From positions 186,001 through 250,000 of the forward strand of contig JAGYVD010000011.1 in the NCBI GenBank assembly GCA_021209875.1: a stretch of DNA of 64,000 nucleotides, in the 5' to 3' direction. The position numbers and the translations under genes are program-made. Under the pieces are notes generated by a model. That model made no database searches. It was not told the DNA's origin and saw only the letters and a list, made by a program, of their open reading frames with translations. This DNA comes from Rosellinia necatrix. Taxonomy: Eukaryota; Ascomycota; Sordariomycetes; Xylariales; Xylariaceae. Shown piece by piece: positions 47,001 to 59,678 of this stretch. How positions within the stretch are numbered: position 1 is the first letter of the stretch; each line of letters begins with the position of its first letter.

Positions 47001-50000
47001 ATTAGCATATTTATTTTTAATTTATATTTATTAGTGTAATTAATTAAGCTACAAATAAAAGTATTTATAATATTTTTTATATTTTTAAAAACTATATATA
47101 ATATATTTTAAAGCTTTTATTTTTTATTTGTTTTATACTGCTGTTTATTTATTAAATTTAAAGCTTTTAGTTTCTTTATTACGGCTTGTTTAATTTTAAT
47201 AATTAGTTTTTTCTCTTTTTTAAAATAAAACAGCTTTTTATTAAGGTTAATATTTTAATTAATAATTATTGTTTATAATTAAAAAACTTATATATAATAT
47301 AAATTAATTTTTTGTATATAAATAAAATTTTAATATAAGCTTAAAATCTAACTTTATATACTTGCTACTTTTTAACAGCAAATTTTTTTTTTTATTAAAT
47401 ATATATAATATTTATATATATATATCTTCTATTAATTTAATTTTAAATAATTTATTAACGCTTTTATTTAAGCTAGGTTATATTATTAATAATATTATAT
47501 TAATTAACGTTTAAATATATAATAAAATGCTTAAAAATTCTAACTTTTAAAAAAGCTTTTATTTTATAGCTATGCTGTTAATTAAATTATTTTTAGCTAT
47601 AATTTTAAAAATAAGCCGGCTTTATTAACCTGTTAATTTATTTTATTGATTATTTTTTTCTTAGCTTGTTTAATATTTTTCACAAGTTTTTTAATATAAA
47701 ATAAAAAAAGCTTGTTATTAATTTTTTTAATTTTTAATTAAAGCTTATATGAAAATTTATTTTTACAAGCTATTATAAAAATATTTGTATCGCTTTTAAT
47801 AATATAAACTATAAGCTTATAATATTTTTTATTTAATATATAAATTGTTTAATTTTTAAATAAACTTATTCATTAATTTTATTCATTATAAAACATATAT
47901 AAATTAATTTAATGTATTAGATTTTAATTATAAAAACTTTGTTTAATTTATTACATTTTATTAAATAATAAAACAGATTTTCATAGAGCTTTTAAAAAAA
48001 TTACGCCGCTTTTTTATTTAAAAATTGTATAAATATTTATTATATTATATATATAATAATATAAGTTTTATATATAATATATAAGATTTTATTAATCTAT
48101 ACCTTTTAGATATATATATTAATATTTATAAAGCACAGCTTTTTAAATATTTTAATTATTAATATTAAAAAGCTTTAAAATTTTTATTTCGCTTAAAAAT
48201 TTTTAAAAATAGGTTATAAGCTAAAATATATTAAAATTAAGAAAATATAATTAATTTAATAGCATGTTTAAAAATTATTTATAATATTTTGCTTATATTT
48301 AAAATAAAATTTCTGCTCAAATATTAAAAATTAAATTCATATTTAAAAAAATTAAATTATAATATTTAATAAATTAAAGCATTAAAATATTATTTTTATA
48401 TTTTTAAATATAATAAATAATTAAAACTATAATATTAGGTTTTTTTTAATTAAACAAGCTTTTAAAATAATATTAATATAAAACTTTTTAATAATATTAT
48501 ATTAATAAATATTATATTTATTAATATGTTTTTTTAACAATAATTAATTTTTTTAAATAATTTATTTATTTCTGCTTAAAATAAAACTTATAAAATGCTT
48601 ATTTAACCAATACTTTTATTTTTAGCTAAAATAAAAATGAAAGTTTTAATAGCTTTTATTATTAATTAAATATAATACTCTGTAGTTATTAATTAATATA
48701 TTATTTATTAAAATATTTTTTTTAAATTTAAGTATAAACATCATGGTTAAGTTATTAGCAATTTCTTTTAATAATATTAAATGTATTATTATAAAGTTTT
48801 GTTAAAATTAAAAGTATTTAATTTTTATTATTAAAATTTATTTTATTATTTAAACTATTATTTTTTTGTTAATTCTTTTAATTAAAATTAGCAATTTTGC
48901 CATATAAATTTTTATAGCGCATATAAAACTACTATTTTTAATGTTCATGATTTTTATGATCTTTATTTAAATTTTATTAAATTAATATATATTAGTTTTT
49001 TTAATTTTAAACTACAGCTTGTTATAAAACTTAAAAAGCTAAAAATAAATATTTTGAGTTTTATTAAAATATAAGCATTTATAACTTTTTTAGCCAGCTA
49101 AATTATTTTCCCGCGTTTTTTAAGCGTTATTATTTTAACATATTATCATATTAGCAAAAAATTTATTTTATCTTTATTAGCTTGTTATTTTGCAAATATT
49201 TTCAATATATTTTTTTAATTTTTAGCTTATATTTATAAATTATGCAATTAAAAATTTGCTATGTTTTATTAAAATAAATATATATATACTTTTTTAATAA
49301 CTTATGTTTAATTAACATAATAAATTATTAACGCGTTTAATTAAACATTATATAAGCATTTACTGCTGCTAAAGAAACTTTTTGCTGTAAATATTTTATT
49401 TATGTTAAAAAGCTTTTAAATTACTGCTTGTTAATATATTTTTGTTTATTTTTTATATTATATTATTATTTTAACACTGCTTTTAAAAGCTTTTATTATA
49501 ATCGCTTAAAATATTTATTAAATAATAAGATAAAAAAAAAATAAAAAAAGCCATATAATATTATATAAAATAAAATTAAATTTTTAAATATAAAATTAAA
49601 AATTTTAATATTGATATTTATAATAATTTTTATTTTTATAATATAACTATTTCATAAACTTATTTATATATAGTTATATAATATAATTATTAAAAGGTTT
49701 TATTTTTAAACTAAATAAAATATTTTATTTAAAAATTTAAAACTTTAATAATAATTTGTTAAATAATAAGTTTAAAAATATTAATTTTAAAAACTTTTAT
49801 AATTAAAATTTTTATATAAAACTTTTTATATAAATATTTTTTTTGCGTTATATTTTTTTTTGATAGCTTAAAATATGCTGCAGCTAATTTCTGCGTTAAT
49901 TATATAAAAACAAATTTAAATTATATATTAAACTTTTATTATCAAAATTAATAAATGTTTAAATATTTTTTATTTAAACATAATATTTTAAATAAATATA

Positions 50001-50271
50001 TTAGCGATTTTAGTTATATATAATTTTTAAAAAAACATTTGTTTTAATTATTATAATTAACGCTGTTATTATAAAATTAAAAATAACGCAAACCTTGTTA
50101 TAAAAACTATAACAAAATTTAAAGTTTTAAACCTAAAATATAAAAAATCTAGTACAAATAAATAATAATAACTATATAAACATATAAAAAAACAAGTTTA
50201 TATTTTAAAATTAAATAAATTACAGGTTTTAAAAAAAAGCCTCAGTTTAATAACAAACCAGGCTTATAATT

Positions 50272-50579
50272 TTAATAAAAATATAAATTCATTTATAAAA
50301 GAATTTATTAATTATTAAAAACATGTTAATATTTTCAAAATATTTAATATAAATAATTAAATGTTTTAAAAAGCTTCTATTTAATATAATAAACTACAGG
50401 TATTTATATATATTAATTATATAATAAAAACAATTTTAACAGTTGTTTTTGCCTCAAACGCGTAACGTTTATAAATGCAGCATTAGAACTACACTTTAAA
50501 TATATATATCCTCTGCTTAAAAAATCCCTAAAATAAAGATTCCGAGCTTAATTGCCAAGCCGTTCAATACTACGGTCAC
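50272..50579. repeat. Element H, right LTR
   Basis: It pairs with 42601-42909. Its last 75 bases are almost un-RIPed (ATTCCGAGCTTAATTGCCAAG, CTACGGTCACA), while its first part is more RIPed than the left LTR at the very start (TTAATAAAAATATAAATT against TTAACAGAGGTGTAGATC). It ends in CA. Confidence 0.75.
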
Positions 50580-50714
50580 ATTTATATATATATCTACATT
50601 GTTTTAATAAAATGAAAATTCCTTTTTAATCCTTTAATATGTTTTAAAATATATTAACAAAATAAATATTTAAGCTAATTCGTTAAAATATAATAAAATA
50701 TATAATAGTTTTTA

Positions 50715-53695
50715 TGTCCCGATGAAGTGTATAGCCATAGCAGAAGGCTGGTGATGGCAGCCCAAGTGCCGCAGTGAGCCTTGTGGCTAAGTTAATAGCT
50801 GCTGGGGTAAGCGGTCGGGCTTATATAAGCCCGACTTATTTAAATAGATTAATAATAAGGCAGGAAAAATATAATTTTTTTTAAGCTGTATATATAAGCT
50901 GGCTAGTTTAATTATTTTTATATAATATAATTAAATAAAATAAATTATTATTACAAGCTTAAATTAATATGTTTATATTAATTATTTAGTTTTAATTTTA
51001 TTATTTTTATATAATTTATTTATTTTTTTATTTTTATTTATTTTATATTTAAAGTGGTTATTTAATTTAATTGCTAAAATATAGCTATTTATTTTTTATT
51101 ATAACGATTAATTATAGTAAGCTTGTTATTTCAAACAGTTTAACAGATTAGTTTAGCTAGTTTAAAAATTAAAATTTATATTAAAAATAAAAATTTTTAA
51201 AATATTATAAATTTAAATATATTAAAAAGATTTATTTTTATAATATTAAATTAATATTTTAATAAAAATTAAATTATTGCTAAATTTAAAAAATATATAA
51301 AAATAAAAGTTTTAAGCATATAATTTAATAAATTAATTTTAAATATTTTGAAAACTTATAAAAAGTTATAATATTATATTATATAAGCTTTATTAAATTT
51401 ATTAAATATTTAATAACATGTAAATAAATAAAAAACAATTAAAATTAAATATATAAAAGTTGCAGCTATACTAAATAAAAATAAAAATAAATAATTTAAT
51501 TAATTATTATTATTTTTATAACTATTTAACGTTTTTAATTTTATAAGCTTAAATAATAATTTTAAAAAATATGTTTAAATTTATAAATATATTAAATAAA
51601 AAATATTAAAACAAGTAAATAATATATAAAATAATATATAGTTTATTTATAGGCTGTTATTTATAATTTTTTAAGTTTAAAAAATATTTATAATTATAGC
51701 TTTTTAAAAGACTTTTATAAAAACTAGCTTTAAATTAAACTAGTATTAAAATTATTAATATAATAAAAAATTATAAAAAAATTAAATTATTTAATAAACA
51801 TAAAAACTTTTTAAAAATTTTAATTTTAATATAATATAAAACTTAAAAATTAGCATTAATTTTTATTATATTAAATAATTCAATATAAAAGCTTAGTTTA
51901 ATAAAAATTAAAAAGTGATTTTATGAAAATTAAAATAATTATATAAATAAATTAACTAATAAATAATAATTTTTATCTAAGTTTCACCTTAATAATATTT
52001 ATAAATAAAGCTTAAAAAATATATAATATTTTAACTAGCTGTTATAAATAAAACTAATAAAAAATAAACAATTTATTTAAAAAAATTAATAATTAAATTA
52101 AAACATATTAAAAACTATATGTTAAAAATTGTTTAAACAAGCTGTTAATAATTAAAGTTAAAAATGTTGAAATAATTTATATTTTAAAGAAAATTTAATA
52201 ATAAAACTAACAATAGTTAAAATTAGTTTAATAAAAAGCTTAATTTTAAAATAAATTTTATAAAAATTAACTTTATTTTTTTTAAAAGTATTGTTTATAT
52301 TATTAAAATATTTATTATTTTAAAGTTTAAATATTATGTATTTTTAATAATATATTAATTAATAATTATAACGTTTTATATTTAAAAATAATAAATCCTT
52401 TGCAAAATTTAGTTTATTTATAATTATTTATAATAAAAAAGAATATAAGCAGGGATTATAAAATGTTTAATTTTAAAAAAATATAAAATTATATATAAAA
52501 TATTTAATATATTTAAAAAAAGCGGTTTATAAATATAGTTTTAAAAATATGCTTTTAATTAAAAAGTTTTATATAAATATTATATTAAAAGCTTGTTTAA
52601 ACAAAAAAATTTTAATATTACAAAATTAATTATATATTAAAATATAAACAATATAAATATAATATAATAATTGCTAATTTATTTCAATAATATAACTTAG
52701 TTTTTTTTAAATATAAGTTTATTTTTATTTATTTAAACAGCGCATTAATAATAAATTTATATAATTTCTTTAATTTTATTTTAGCAAGCGCTACAAGTAT
52801 AAACGTTATAATTACGTTTAAAACTTTTAAATGTTTATACTATTTTCTAAAAGATTTTTTAAAGCTAAAATTAAATATTTAAAGTTTATAATATTTTAAA
52901 TTAAATCATTTAAAAAAAATGTTTTATAAACGTTTATATATAACATAAAAAATACAAAAATTTAAAATATTTTATAAATTAAAAATAAAAGCTGTATTAA
53001 AAAGCACGCTAAAAAGAATTAATAAAAAACGTTTAAAACAACATATAGCTTGCTTGTAATAGCATATTTATTAAAATTTGTTTAATTATTTTTAAAAACA
53101 TGATAAATTAAGCAGGATATTTATTATTAAAAAAAATACAGCGGTATAATTTATAGATATATTTTTTTAATTAAAGCTAAAAAAACGGCTGGTAACTTGA
53201 TGATGAACTTTAAACGTTAAATAATAAAATAATTTAAATTTTTAATATATAAAATCTCAAATAATAATAAAAAAAAATACTTATTATTAAAAGCTTAATA
53301 AAATATAAACGTTAAATTAAATATTAAAAAATTAAAAATAAACGAATATTTATTAAAACTTTTAAATTAAACAGCGCATTAAAATATACTAGCCAAAAAA
53401 TTATTAATTAAGCTATTAAAATATTAAAAAAAACAGATCTTTTAAAAAAGCTTTATTTAAAAGATGTTAATACAATAGTTTAAATATATAATAAATGTTT
53501 TTCTCCTGTAAAAACTATTATATATTTTATTATGTTTTAAAAAACTAGTTTAAACATTTATTTTATAAATATATTTTAAAACGCGTTAAAAAATTAAACA
53601 ATAATTTATGTTTTAATAAAAACAGACTATATATATATAAATATAAAACTTATTTAATAAAAATTAATAAGCTTGTTAAATATAATTAGTAAAAA
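50715..53695 (+). mobile_element. Element F, copy F2 (Copia suspected), cut by D1
   Basis: It starts TGTCCCGATGAAG, with a near-normal-GC terminal region to about 50910, and then A-rich coding-like decay on plus. It aligns throughout to F1 read on minus and lacks the R213 insertion. Near 53590-53690 a frame reads NALKN, TIIYVLIKTDYIYINI, resembling the strand before the YVDD box of Ty1/Copia reverse transcriptases. D1 inserts directly after this. The remainder should resume at 59679 but could not be proved. No second F terminal repeat was found. Confidence 0.75.
53691..53695. repeat. Left AAAAA flank of D1 (possible target duplication)
   Basis: AAAAA precedes the TG of the left D1 LTR, and AAAAA (59674-59678) follows the ACA end of the right LTR. 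The length is right for LTR elements, but the sequence is uninformative in this A/T-rich setting. Confidence 0.5.
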
Positions 53696-53965
53696 TGTAA
53701 TAGCTGCAATAGCGGCAGTTAGAGCAGAGCCCAATTATACCTATATATTAAGAAAAAAAACTAAAGTTAAAAAAAAAAAAAAACTATATATAGGGCCGAC
53801 GGCCAGAATTTCTACTTATATATACTATTAGTTATTTACTACGTAATTAGGCTATTATATTTATTACTTTATACTTGTACTTATTTAGCTAAAGAACTAA
53901 TTAAAAGCTGCTAGGCTATTTATTTATGCAGCTAATTAGGGCTATTATAGCTGTAAGTTATAATA
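53696..53965. repeat. Element D1, left LTR, 270 bp
   Basis: It starts TGTAATAGCTGCAATAGC and ends with AAGTTATAATA, which corresponds to GGGTCATGACA in the right LTR. Both LTRs share AGAGCCCAAYYATACC, CTAAAGTTAAAAAAAAAA and CGGCCAGAATT. Its 3' half is fully RIPed. Confidence 0.85.
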
Positions 53966-56900
53966 ATCTTTTTTTTGCAAAAAAATTTAGCTTAAGTTTT
54001 TAGCTACGTAAAACTAAAAATATATTAACCTGATTTTTTTTTAAAGCTGTTTATGTTATGTTTAAAGCTTAAACTAAAAATTTTTAAATTAATATTTTTA
54101 AGCAGTAAAAAAATACTTTTAATATATATAATTAATTAAAATTTAAAAGTTTTTAATTTTTAGTTTTATATTTATTATATTAATTAGTTAATTTTTATTT
54201 AATTTATTTTTTAATTAAGTTATTTATTATATTATTTACGCTTTATTTATAATTTTAGCTGTGTTTTATTTTCCGGTATATTATTATTTTTATACGTTTT
54301 AACAAATATATTTTTTTTAGCTGCTTTAATTTAGTTTTATAGCTGTTTTAATAGTTTTATTTTTTTTAAATATTTATTATAATATTTTTTTAATTTAATT
54401 AAAGCGTTTTTTAAGTCGGCAGCTAAATATTAATTATTATTATATTTTTAGCTTTTTTAAAACATTTTATAAAACAGTTTTTTTTTTAGATTTTTAATAA
54501 TAAAATTTTTTTTATTTTTTATTTTTTTTTTTTAACGTTTTATTAATTATTTTTTTTTTTAGTTCAAACATTTTTTATTTAAATAAAAAATTATTAACGT
54601 ATTTTTTTAATCGTTTGGCGTAAAATTAACAGTTTTTTTATTATATTATTAATAATTTTAGTTTAAATATATTAAAACGGTTAGCTTTAATATTAATAAT
54701 TTTATACGCTTGTTATATTATTAAAAAGTTTAGTTTATTATTAAATCGATCGGTTTATTTTTTTTTTATAATATAAATATATAATTTTTAATTATAAAAT
54801 TTAAGTTTTATTAATATTTATTAACTTATATAATTATTTATTGTTATATTTTTATATTTATATTTTTATTTTTTCGATATAATTATAGATTTTTTTTATA
54901 AACGTTTAAGCTTTTTCTTTAAATAGTTTTTTTTTAATTTATTTTTTTTATAGTTGTTTTGCTTTTATTTAAAACTTTTAATTAAACGTTATATTTATCG
55001 GCTTTTTTATTAGTATTTTTTTTAAAAACAGCTTTTTTAAAGCTTTATAAAATAAAAACGCTTATACAGCGTTTAAAACTAAAAGCGTTTTAAACTAATT
55101 TTTTTAAAAATAGTTAATATATAGTTATAGCTACTAATCTATTTATTAATATATTATTTTTATTTGTTTTATTAATTAATAATATTCTGCTGCAAAAAAT
55201 CTAGCTTTATATTATAGATTTTTAATAGCTTGTTTATAAAATTAATAATAAACTAGCTTTTTATTGCTAATTACTATTTTTAGTTATTTATATATTTAAT
55301 AAAAACTTTTATAATATATTTTAACAGCATTTTTTGTTATTATTAACTTTTTATATATAATTATCTATGTTAATTTTAATAGTTTATTAATTATATAAAA
55401 TATTATATTATTTTTATATTTGTTTTTAAAAAACTTTTAAAATTAATTATTGTATATTGCTATATATATTTTAATATTAATAAAAAAATTATTTTTTTAA
55501 TGTTTTATCGCAAACAACTTTTATAAAATAATAAAAATAGTTTATTATATATTAGTTAATTTTATAATATAGTTTTAGCTATTAATAACGTTAGAACATT
55601 AAACGTTTTATTTTTTACGGCTTAAATATATTATTATTAGCTTTATATAAGCTTTTTAATTATTTAAATTTATAAATTATTTAATTTAAAACAACTAATT
55701 TTTTTTTATATAATAAAAATTTTTTTAATATTAATTAATTAAAGTTTTTATTAGCTTAAGCTTTTTTAATATTTATTTAAACTAATATTATATTAATTAA
55801 TTTTAAATATTATATTTATAAGTATTATTTTTAACAGCAGTAAAACATAATATTTTTATAATATATATTTTATATATATTTTTTATTATTTTAAAAATTA
55901 TTAATTTAAAAAAAGCTATAGTTTTTTATTTGTTTTTTTGCTGTTTTTATATTTTTAAAGCTTTTATTAGTTTAAAAAAAATATTTATTGTTATGTTTTT
56001 TAATTTTAAGCTATATATAATATTAAAGTTATAATATATAATAAGCTTAGCTTATTTAGCAGGTTTTAAATTTAAGAATTTTTTTATATTAAAATATTTT
56101 AATATAATATAATCTATAATAACTAAAAATAGCTGCAGCTGCTATAAGCTTATTAGTTTTATTTTTTAATAAAGCAGCTTTTTAACTACTATTAGCATTT
56201 TTTTATTATAAATATTATAATTTAATTTTATGTTATAAAAAGTTTTTAAATAAAATATAACTAGCTGCTATAAAACGATTGCGGTTTTTTTTTATAATAA
56301 GACTCCAGCAGCTATACTGTTAAATATATTTATTTTTATTTAAGTTTTATTTTTATAATTAAAATATTTTAATATTAACGGGCTAGTTAATTTATTTTTA
56401 ATGTTTTAAATGTTTTTTAATAAAAGTTTAATTAAATTAAGTTAGTTTTAATATAAATTAAATTATTTAATAATTTAATTATTTATTTATATTTATAAAT
56501 AAACTTTTATAAAAATTATAAAAACTTAAAAACAATTATATTTTTTAATAACATTTTATTTTTTTTAAAATGTTTTTAATTATAAATAATTTTATTTTAT
56601 TAAAATTAACTTTTATATTTTTAACCTTGATAATAAACTTAAAACTTAGTTTTTTTTATATAAAACTTATATTTTTTTAAATCAGCTTATAATTTTGTTT
56701 TTTTAAAACATAATAATATTTTATTTACGTAATATTAATATTTTAGTTTATTATTTAAATAAATTAAAATATTATTAATATAAGCTGTACAAAAAATATC
56801 CAAGTATTTTTATAATATATTATTAATATACTTTTAAAAAATCGCTAGCTTATTAATTAATTTAAAAAGCAGTACTTTAAACTAATAAGCTTTATATCGC

Positions 56901-59405
56901 GTTTAAAAAACAGTTAATTTTTCGTTTTTTTTTATAATATAAATATAATAGAATATTTATTTAATATTAATTTTAATAAATATTTTAGCTTATATTATAT
57001 AAGCTAGTGTTTTTTTAATTAATAATAATAAATATTAATTTTTTTATATTAAAACGTTTAATTTTTTATAATTAATATATAAACATAATAATCTGTTATT
57101 TTTTTATATAAATAATATAAAAGCAGCTTAAAAAACTAGCGTAAGCTTTATAAATTTTTTTGCTAAGTTGTCGCAAATATATTATCAGCAGGTTTTAGTT
57201 TTTTTAAATAATATTTTATAAAAAAAACTATATTTTAATATTTTTAAGTTTTAATTTAAAATTAAGCGGTAATTTATTTCTAGCTTATATAAAAGCAGGT
57301 TGTTTAAAACAGCTTTAAAAAAAACATTTAAATATTTATAGTAAGCTTTTAAAACGATTTATTATATAGCAAAAATTATATTAATTAAAATATATACGTT
57401 TATTTTTATATCAGCTAAAGCTTTAATAAATAATATAAATTTATTATTTATTATAATATAATTTATAAAAAACAGGTTTTTTTTAAGTATGCTTTTTAAA
57501 AAATTAAACGGGAATTTTTTATATTATATTATATTAAATGCTAATATATTTTGCTTAAAAAAAAAGTTTAGTTGTTTTGGGCTGTTTTTTTTTTTTTTTT
57601 ATGTTTATTTTTTTTATATAATCTGTTTTTATAATTTTTATAAAAATAATATTAATATATATATTATTTAGTTAGTTAAAATTGTTTTTATAAAAATAAT
57701 TGTTGCTATAGTATTTTTATTTATAATAAATAAAACATTTGCTTTTTAAAATAAAAACTTTAAATTAGTCTAGTTTTAATTTAACATAAATTTTTGTTCT
57801 GTTTTTTATTTATTTAATAACTATTACTTCTTTGTTATTATTTTATAGTTAATAAATATTTTTTAGTTAAAAACTACTTTTAACAGCTATAATTAAAACT
57901 TTTTCTGGCTTTTTATTTTTTTTTATATTTTATTTTTTTTTTAAAGCTTCATTTTAAATAAAGTTTTTTTATTATTAGTAGTTATATAACTATATATATT
58001 TATAATAAACAAAAAAGTTTGTTATATTATTATATAACTTGTTTATATAAAATTTATTTAAACGTTTAAACAATTTATTATATATGTTTTGTTTAAAGTT
58101 TTTTAAATTAACTTTTGTTATACTAGCTTAATAAATAAACTTAATATGAAACAAAATAAACTTATTGCTTGTTATTATTTTTAAATCTTAGTATTTAATT
58201 TTAGTTTTTTTATATTTATTAAAATTATTATAAAATAAAAATAAATAGTTTAATATTTTTAACTAGTTTTTAATAGTAATTTATTATAATTATTAATAAT
58301 AAACAGCATAAAATTTTAAAACTTTTATTTTTATATAATTAGCAATATAATCGATTTTTTTAATTTATATTAAAAATAGTTGCTGTTTTTAATAAATTTA
58401 TTTTTAAAAATATAAACTAATAATTAAACTTTATTTCTAATTTATTTTTATTAGTTTTTACTTGTAAATATAAAAAGTTTAGCTGTTTTAAAATTAATTT
58501 TAACTTTTTTAATATATTATAAGTTTAAAGTTTTTAAATTAACTTTTAAAATAATTTTTAAACAACTATTAAGTCTGCTTAATTAAATAAATATTGCGAT
58601 AATTTAATTTTTTAAAATTTTTATTTTTTTATTAGCTTTAATTAAAACTTAGTTTAAGTTAGCTTTAACTTTTTTGGTTTTTTATATTAAATTAATTTAT
58701 TTAATATATTATTTATATAAAGTTATTATTAATATTATTAATTATATTAGCAACGTTTTTTAAAGTATTTTAAGCAGCGCTTATAAATAAAAAACAATGT
58801 TTAAACTTATAATATATATTTTTAAAATAATTTTAAACTAGTTTTATAAACTATTAAAAGTTTATAAAACTGTTTTATAAAAAAAACACGCCTTTTTTTT
58901 TATTTGTTATTATTATAAAAACTATTTTTATTTATCTGTTTATAATAAAATAAGCAGCGTTAACTTTTATTTATTTTATAAAATTTTTATAAAGTTTTAT
59001 AAAAGCCAGCTGTACTGTACGTATACTTTAATTATTACTGCTAATAATATAATTTTAATACAAAAATATTAATAAGTCTGTTTTTTTGGTTTTTTATTTT
59101 TATTATAGCTTTTATTTTTTTAGTTGGAGCGCCTGGCTATATTAATATTATTAGCCTGTGTTAACAACTTTATAAACTTTAAAAACTACCGCTAAAGTTT
59201 ATAATAGTTATATCAGGCATTATTATATAAAGCTAGTTTATTTAAGTTGTTCTTTTTAAAGTATATTTATTGTTTAGCCTCTGCTAAAAAAATTAAATTA
59301 TTTTCTTTTGTTATAACGTTTTAACAAATTAATTAATTAATTAGTTGTTTAATTAATTAAAAGAATTTAACGTTTTTTTAAACAACAAAAAAAAAACTTT
59401 AGTTT

Positions 59406-59673
59406 TATAATAGCTGCAATAGCAGCAGTTAAAGCAGAGCCCAACCATACCTATATATTAAAAAAAAAAACTAAAGTTAAAAAAAAAAAAAACTATATAT
59501 AAAGCCAACGGCCAGAATTCCTATTTATATATACCACTAGCTATTTACTATATAATAGCCTACCGTATTTACCACCTTGTACTTGTACCCACTTAGCCGG
59601 GGAACCAATCAGGGGCCGCCAGGCCACTTATTTGTGCAGCCAATCAAGGCCATCATAGCTATGGGTCATGACA
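59406..59673. repeat. Element D1, right LTR, 268 bp
   Basis: It begins TATAATAGCTGC (TG turned to TA) and ends GGGTCATGACA. From about 59560 to 59673 it is almost un-RIPed (CCGGGGAACCAATCAGGGGCC, TTTGTGCAGCCAATCAAGG), while the first 150 bases are RIPed like the left copy. A CCAATCA motif occurs twice in the preserved part. Confidence 0.85.
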
Positions 59674-59678
59674 AAAAA

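Larger units (their letters stand above)
42601..50580. mobile_element. Element H: LTR retrotransposon, about 8.0 kb, heavily RIPed
   Basis: It is bounded by direct repeats of about 300 bp and inserted into the repeat at 42425-42600. The plus strand is T-rich through most of the interior, so coding is inferred to be on minus. No reverse transcriptase or integrase block could be read with confidence. Near its left end lie GCA/CTG-repeat patches. TATAT flanks both ends and could be the target duplication, but this is low-complexity sequence. Confidence 0.7.
53696..59673 (-). mobile_element. Element D1: LTR retrotransposon, about 6.0 kb, in F2
   Basis: It has direct LTRs of 270 and 268 bp with TG...CA ends, flanked by AAAAA. 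Interior sequence from 53966 is shared with D2 (33952-35191). The interior plus strand is strongly T-rich, so coding is inferred on minus. A minus frame at about 57205-57170 reads KLKPADNIFATT, which could be the decayed RPGKxxPADxxSRR end of a Gypsy RNase H. That is the only domain hint and it is weak. No frame is intact, and the 60-codon plus-strand frame at 57489 is low complexity. Confidence 0.8.

Noticed and set aside
42420..50583. Gypsy or Copia assignment for element H
   Set aside because: I looked on both strands for a catalytic Asp pair and an integrase core and could not align any block with confidence, so the superfamily is left open.
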